A program made the position numbers and the translations under genes. A stretch of 64,000 nucleotides of DNA, from positions 56,368,648-56,432,647 of the forward strand of contig NC_090738.1 of NCBI RefSeq assembly GCF_036898095.1, read 5' to 3'. The stretch is from Palaemon carinicauda. Taxonomy: Eukaryota; Arthropoda; Malacostraca; Decapoda; Palaemonidae. Shown here in pieces: positions 54,130 through 64,000 of this stretch (positions within the stretch are counted from its first letter, which is position 1; the number at the start of each line of letters is the position of its first letter). Under the pieces are notes generated by a model. That model made no database searches. It was given only the letters and a program-made list of their open reading frames with translations, and was not told where the DNA came from.

Positions 54130-56489
54130 CTGTAAAAGAAAGAGATCATGAGTACATGGAAGGCATAATATGACTTACATTACTCTAGGCTTAAGAATAA
54201 CTTAATGTATAATATTAGCATATAATTTATATGCTCAGGATAGATGAGTGGGAAAGAAAGTAGGTTAGACACATACTTGTGAATCCCGTCCAGCCGGTTA
54301 CCGTAACCTTTTCTGTAGACAATTCCTTAGGACCCGAGGGTTCTAAAGGAGGGAGAATCCGTATGGATGAGATAAGCTAGGCTTCCTTATCATAGGAATT
54401 GTCCGCAGAGTATAAAAGGATCTGAGATCGCTCAGAGCCTAGTGGGGGAGAAGGGAAAATAGGATAAACCCCTTAGTAATATGTAGGTTCCGGCAAGAGA
54501 CTGCACTGAGATGCACAGAGTATGCTGGAAATGTTGTACTGTGCAACCATACAGCATAGCCATTATATCAGATGGTATAATGATACCTATATGGAGGTGT
54601 CAGATTGACTGCCGGCGTGGTGCCGGCAGCCGTAGAAGGGGTGCATGTCCATTAGTGCCTCATTAGGTGGTACGCCGGAGACCGGTCCTGCAAGGTGAAA
54701 AAACTGGGCAACCAAGATGGAAAACACCACAGAGGCGACCGCCAGCATAGCGGCGGATCACCGGCAGGGCAGCGGGCCCCGGCACCCGGCGGCTGACGGC
54801 ATGGTGAACCTTAGTTCAACTCATAAGATATAATATGTAGGGCGGACACCTGGGATGCCGGCAATCAATGCCGGCAGGTAAGGGGGCGGCAGCCTCTGGC
54901 AGTCGGCCGGCTGTCGCCAGGTAATCCTGGGGAATGTATGAGGGAGGACGTCGGCGGTATGACGGTAGGAGGCGGCACGTTGACGCCTTAGGGGGGGGGG
55001 TATCTTATGAATAGAGGTCACCTGAGGTAGTGGCGGCTGTCGCCGGCAGTAGAGATGGCAAGGTACCGGCACCATAATAGGGAGAGAGAGAAAGGTAAGG
55101 AGGGAAGGGAGGGGTAAAGTCCTATACCCCGCCGGCTTCCCTCCGGAGGGAGTGCACTCATGATAGTAGATACACCTATCATCCGGTGGCAGTGGGCCGG
55201 CAGGCGGCTGGGAGCCTAAGGTAACCCAAGGGAGGGATAGAGACCACTCAAAGAGGGGGAATCCTCCGCCGGCAGGACCGCCGCCGGCAATCACCCCCAT
55301 AGAACACTACGAAGGGGAAGTGTACCAGAGTGGCCAGCTCAGCAGAACATGGCTAGCCCTACCACTCCACCCAAGGGAGGAGTTGTAGGACAGCGGACAG
55401 GGGTGTGTAGGCAGGCCTACACAAAGAGATAGAGTGGGGGAGGGGAGTAGGGGTCTTTCTAAGGTGGGGAGACTCTGTATGAGAGAGGCCACCAAGGTAA
55501 CGGAGAACGCTCCCTAACCTAGGATAGGTAGCTCAGATCAGGTACAACACTGATGTACTGTCCTGAATTAATATAAAACAGAATCTCGCCCCCAAAGCCT
55601 AACCTAGATTAGGAGAACCATTCTCCTAGGCTAGGGAGGCCTGGAAAGACACATCGCTAGTTGCAAGGAGGAAGGAGTAACCCAACCAAGTGCAAACTGG
55701 GGAAGAGCAGGGCCCTTCCTAAGGTCTCAAGCACGACCCTAAGGGGGGGGGGGGTCATTCCCTTAGGGTAGGCTGAGAAAGCGATAAATACTCTGGGTGA
55801 AGTCAAGATTCTCCCCATATAGAATAAGGGAGAAGCAAGGCTACCCAGAGGGAATTACCCGTAGGTAAGGGGAATAGGAAGCATACAAGGGTTCCTACAT
55901 TAGGTTAGGGGAGTGTGGTGCACGAACCAACACAGTCCCTTGTATGGTCCCCGAAGGCGAAAACACTTACATCACAGTAACTAGTATGTTTAAATATGCC
56001 TAAATCTTCATAACTTAACTTAGGAACACTTATTATATCATGCAGTAATATGAGCACTAGGCTGTCCAGTCTAGGGGCTAGGCTAGCGATCTAGTATGGG
56101 GTCGGCCGACGACCGCTGCCTAACGAGCGCAAATACTCGATATAATTACTTCCTAGCTATGAAGACTAAATAACTAATAATATTAATTAGTTAAAGGACC
56201 GGAGAAGGCTGTTCTGGCTAACTAAATAAAGCATGCAACATGAACAGCGGCACCGTAAAATGGCGCGTCCGGCTTTGGCACAGCTCCGCCACAAAACACA
56301 ATATATTACGAAAAGTAGAAGTTACTTTACGGCCAGAGCTTATTTAAACAATACTAGGATCTGGTACTCAACTTTTCAGAAGAGGGCGAGGCTGAAGATT
56401 GAGACATAACGGCTATGTAACCAGATAAGTAAAGCACTTGGGAAAAATCCGACTAAGCGTAGGAGCTACAGGCAAAAGGATGAGGACGG
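54130..56489 (-). other. Leader of DIRS copy B, with putative intron 54130-54276
   Basis: No supported gene. Intron donor CACAA/GTATGTGT at 54276 and acceptor TTTTACAG at 54130. GCCGGC-rich block 54610-55295, including GCCGGCAGGACCGCCGCCGG near 55270. G runs near 54990 and 55745. The short conserved frame MSQSSASPSSEK starts near 56405. Confidence 0.65.
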
Positions 56490-56835
56490 ATGTGACGTCA
56501 TTTAACAATGGCGCCCGTTTGTTTACGTCTCGAGTACCAAAAGTAGCCACGAATGAGAGTAACTTTGGAACGGCTCCTCAGTTACTCAGCCACCTTCCCA
56601 TATTGAAGTGTTAACTCTATATGGGGTGCAGATAGCTATGTGGCGTGTTAATACATGCGTCCCCTGCTGATATACGATATCCTAGAGGGAAACCTTTAGG
56701 GTACTCGCACCAGAAGTTAGAATTCTGTGATAACCTTTAGTTTAATTCTCTGGGAATATCCACTGTAGTTAAATATACCCTAGGAAGCTACTGAAGGAAC
56801 CTTCCATCAGGACGACATGGCTTGAGCCCAAAAAA
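56490..56835 (-). repeat. Left ITR of DIRS copy B
   Basis: Subfamily I ITR ending CTTGAGCCCAAAAAA, inverted relative to 41032-41380. Confidence 0.8.
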
Positions 56836-56846
56836 GCAAATCAGAC

Positions 56847-57335
56847 AATGCCTAGGTTAAGTAAAATTTGGAAATCAAATCGCCTGAAATTACATTCAAA
56901 AGTCAGGCTAATATATGTTTAGTGAGATCAGTATTACTGTATGAGCATGACTCATGGTATAACAAGGAAACAATATCCAACAGTTTTTGTAGATTTGAGA
57001 ACAAAGCCCTCAGAAGAATATTGGGAGTTAAATGGCAGGACAGGATTAGAAATGAAACTATACGAGATTTTAATCGAGTGCCATATAAGGACGAGAGCAT
57101 GGTGTGGGGTAGATGGAGATGGATTGGGCATACTCTTTGCATTCAACGAGAGAGATTAGTTCACCAAACTTTTATCTGGGCTCCACAAGGCACCAGCAAA
57201 GTTGGAAGACCCAGGCCTACATGGCTGAGGACTATGAAGTGTGATCATATAGATGATGAATGGAAAGGGATTGATTTAAAATCTCAAGATAGACGACTGG
57301 CGAAATCTAACCGAGGCCCTTTGATGATGATGATG
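56847..57335 (+). pseudogene. 3' end of a LINE (RT C-terminal region)
   Basis: A frame with SVLLYEHDSW, FENKALRRILGVKWQDRIRN, WGRWRWIGHTL and GTSKVGRPRPTWLRT. This matches the C-terminal region of arthropod non-LTR retrotransposon polyproteins (usual LLYGCETW; LRRILNIRWPDKISN; WIGHTLR; GKRKRGRPKTTWRR). It ends in a GATGATGATGAT tail, typical of RTE-like 3' ends. 5'-truncated; the fragment starts within about 10 bp of the DIRS tip. Confidence 0.65.
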
Positions 57336-57336
57336 A

Positions 57337-57340
<4 letters not shown>

Positions 57341-57398
<58 letters not shown>

Positions 57399-57434
57399 TG
57401 TATATATATATATTATATATATATATATATATAT
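57341..57434. repeat. (TA)n microsatellite
   Basis: About 94 bp of imperfect TA repeats directly after the LINE tail, interrupted by CTG near 57399. Confidence 0.9.
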
Positions 57435-57549
57435 ACATATGTGTGTGTATGTACATAGCCTATACTGTATGACATAGTTTTCCATTTTCTGTTCAATATG
57501 GATGACTGATAGATACTTCAAATACTTTATGATCCGTAGCAGACCGAAT

Positions 57550-57577
57550 CATAATAATAATAATAATAATAATAATT
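57550..57577. repeat. (AAT)n microsatellite
   Basis: About nine AAT units. Confidence 0.9.
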
Positions 57578-58354
57578 AAGGGCAGTCATGAGCAGCAGTC
57601 CTAGCATCCTTGCAAAGATTATGGTGCATGTTACAAGGTCTATGAGGCAGGAACTTGGTGGGACCAGTTCACCTTCTCCTTTGACCCTTAATTGAATTAA
57701 GCACAGTAGGATCTAACGCTACCCAGTACTCACCTCAAGCATAAGTAAAAAAAGTTTAGGAGAATTTCGTATGAAGCGTCACATGGAGATCGTATTTGAC
57801 AGTGGAAGAACTCATGGTTGCCCTTCCATAACTGTACGATGCACAGTCATTAATTCATAGTATGCAACACCTATTATTGATTTTATAAAACAATATGAGG
57901 TGTTTCCAGTTCACAACCTCAAAATCCCATTTTGCATAAAGCGCAATTGCTGTACAGTATATAGATTATTTTTAAACGAAGCTAACCACATTTTACATCA
58001 GTCGTCTTGGTACTTCAACTCAACTAGAGTTACTAGATTATTATATTTGGGTTTTTGAAAAGGGAAAACGAATCCAGTTCTCATTACCTGCTGTACCACT
58101 CATATTTTCTAATATTATTAGTCCCTGTGTACAAGAATGCCAAAAGGTTTCTGATAATGTTAGTGCTTCCTCGCATCAATATATTCTCAGTTTATGCTGA
58201 GCTTTGTCTTTCCAGCACTGCAAAATGGGTTTCATCTGCATGAAAGCGAGTGTTGCTGGTTATAAAGAAAAGGGGTTCTCAATGGGATGGCTAATATGTT
58301 CGTATTCAGTCATTGTTTCATTTAAGGCCTTAATACTGAGCTGTTATTTTTGGG

Positions 58355-58355
<1 letters not shown>

Positions 58356-58387
<32 letters not shown>
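58356..58387. repeat. Poly(A) tract
   Basis: About 32 consecutive A. Could be the tail of a retroposed sequence; no target-site duplication was recognised. Confidence 0.85.
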
Positions 58388-58389
<2 letters not shown>

Positions 58390-58662
58390 ATATAAGTGAG
58401 GACCCATCTGATCCATATCAGATAAAAAAAAAAATATTGTTTGGCTATTTTTGGGTATCTCTGAGGCATTTGCCATTTTGACCTGTTAAGTCAGTTTTAT
58501 TTTTTTTTAAACCCTTGATGATGTGTATTACCTTTAGTCTTACAGGTATATCACAATTCAAGTATTGCGCAGTTCTTCATTTGAGACATTGAACCTTTGG
58601 TAACATATTGTCAAGTTTTTATTTTCTCTTTGCTCCCATCCTAAATGGCTGCAATGATATGG

Positions 58663-59147
58663 TTACAAAGTATCTGAGCCACTCCACCTCCAGCACCCTA
58701 CAGAAATTCTATATAATTCAGAATGTTTAGTTACAAAGTACAGTATCTTTGAGCCACTCCACCTCCAGCACCCTACTGAAATTCTATATAATTCAGAATG
58801 TTTAGTTACAAAGTATCTTTGAGCCACTCCACCTCCAGCACCCTACAGAAGTTTTATATAATTCAGAATGTTTAGTAACAAAGTACAGTATCTTTGAGCC
58901 ACTCCACCTCCAGCACCCTACTGAAATTCTATATAATTCAGAATGTTTAGTTACAAAGTATCTTTGAGCGACTCCACCTCCAGCACCCTACAGAAATTCT
59001 ATATAATTCAGAATGTTTAGTTACAAAGTATCTTTGAGCCACTCCACCTCCAGCACCCTACAGAAATTCTAAATAATTCAGAATGTTTAGTTACAAAGTA
59101 TCTTTGAGCCACTCCACCTCCAGCACCCTACAGAAATTCAGAATGTT
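58663..59147. repeat. Tandem satellite, about 70-bp unit, seven copies
   Basis: The unit reads ACAAAGTATCTTTGAGCCAC, then TCCACCTCCAGCACCCTACA, then an AT-rich part ending ATGTTTAGTT. The core CACCTCCAGCACCCTAC occurs seven times. Two units are 75 bp because TA became TACAGTA (58739-58745 and 58884-58890). The last unit is truncated. Confidence 0.95.
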
Positions 59148-63420
<4,273 letters not shown>

Positions 63421-63422
63421 AC

Positions 63423-63462
<40 letters not shown>
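63421..63462. repeat. (GAT)n microsatellite
   Basis: About 14 GAT units. The sequence just before it (63360-63420) may be a very short LINE 3' end like that at 57335, but no coding match supports this. Confidence 0.9.
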
Positions 63463-63463
<1 letters not shown>

Positions 63464-64000
63464 CACATTCAGTAGTGCAATGGGACGGTAATTAGGGCAT
63501 CAGTTGTTTTCCTTCCAATGGCACAATCCTGCGGAAAAAACGCATTACCAGCCCATCATATTGGCTGTGCCAGTAAAGATATTACATGCAGAAACGTTTT
63601 ACAGTACTCAAATTAGTAACCCATTGATCTTTTAAACTTATCATCCTAATTCATTTAGCAAAAGTTATTTTTCCTATATGGTAAGATATCCCTTTCTATT
63701 ACATAAGTAGTCATACAGATGGATCCTGGAGAATGTAAACTTTCTTTTAACTAACTAACGTCTAGTATTAACAGTTCTTCAGCTACATGCACCTTACCTA
63801 CCACTTTAGTCCTGAATTTTTTATGTTGATTTCCTATTTTAGTGACACCGCTCCCAGTTTGCTCTTTTCGTTTATTTTCTCTTTTTAGGTACCAAACACA
63901 TGATGATTTAGTTTTTGCTAATGTAGAGTTGACAAACCTTGATATTTTCCTGCCCAACAACTGCTATTTACATATTTATAATTTTGGAAATCCGAAGTTT
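63463..64000. other. Unrecognised sequence
   Basis: A minus-strand 69-codon frame (63751-63960; basic, KRENKRKEQ) has no recognisable domain. It could be an exon, but no supporting splice context could be established. Confidence 0.5.

Larger units (their letters stand above)
49296..56835 (-). mobile_element. DIRS copy B (minus strand, 3' end lost)
   Basis: Subfamily I, with left tip CTTGAGCCCAAAAAA at 56835, leader, gag, RT and YR. The 3' UTR beyond the TTAA at 49296, ICR and right ITR are missing. It faces copy 3 tail to tail, giving a 15.8-kb inverted structure with left ITRs on both outer sides. Confidence 0.85.
57435..58662. other. AT-rich DNA without a recognised gene
   Basis: Contains an (AAT)n run (57550-57577) and a poly(A) tract (58356-58387). 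Frames up to about 63 codons occur, with no recognisable domain. Confidence 0.7.

Overview
The window looks like nuclear DNA of an arthropod, most likely a decapod crustacean. This rests on the density of DIRS-type (tyrosine-recombinase) retrotransposons, a class known to be abundant in Decapoda, and on many long simple repeats: (TA)n, (CT)n, (GAT)n. No host gene was recognised. The species assignment is inference.

About 50 of the 64 kb (roughly 1-2000, 3988-14258, 15031-36692, 40373-48628 and 49296-56835) derives from one DIRS family. The canonical layout, best seen in the plus copy 27969-36258 and the minus copy 18766-27676, is: left inverted terminal repeat (ITR), about 2.1 kb leader with a TATA-like motif and a GCCGGC-rich block, a putative 140-155 bp intron, gag (about 645 codons, RGG-rich C-terminus), RT/RNase H/Dam-like methyltransferase (about 620 codons) in the +1 frame relative to gag, a tyrosine recombinase (YR) in a third, overlapping frame, a 3' UTR of about 750 bp, an internal complementary region (ICR), and a right ITR. 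The ICR is the complement of the junction formed if the two tips were joined in a circle, as in Dictyostelium DIRS-1. The proteins would act together: Gag packages RNA, RT/RH makes DNA, the ICR bridges the ends into a circle, and the YR integrates it.

Region by region: 1-2000 holds the left ends of two minus DIRS copies. 2006-3987 plus 14259-15030 is an LTR retrotransposon (CCHC gag, polypurine tract, two LTRs) split by a DIRS composite at 3988-14258. 15031-18765 is a truncated minus copy (D). 18766-27676 is copy A (minus, structurally complete). 27969-36258 is copy 2 (plus, structurally complete). 36259-41031 holds DIRS end fragments, a gypsy-like 5' remnant, a LINE RT remnant and a LINE ORF1 remnant. 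41032-48628 is copy 3 (plus). 48629-49295 is a fragment ending like a piggyBac-type element at a TTAA. 49296-56835 is copy B (minus). 56847-64000 is AT-rich: a LINE 3' end, microsatellites, a 70-bp satellite and otherwise unrecognised DNA.

Every copy is broken in at least one domain. The only YR frame with all catalytic residues and no lesion is the 460-codon frame in the half-copy at 5301-6683. The structures most worth a second look are two inverted composites (one with right ends on both sides, one with left ends on both sides), 5-bp insertions of the form TACWGTA that look like Tc1-type excision footprints, a conserved leader intron, and extensive overlap of the coding frames.
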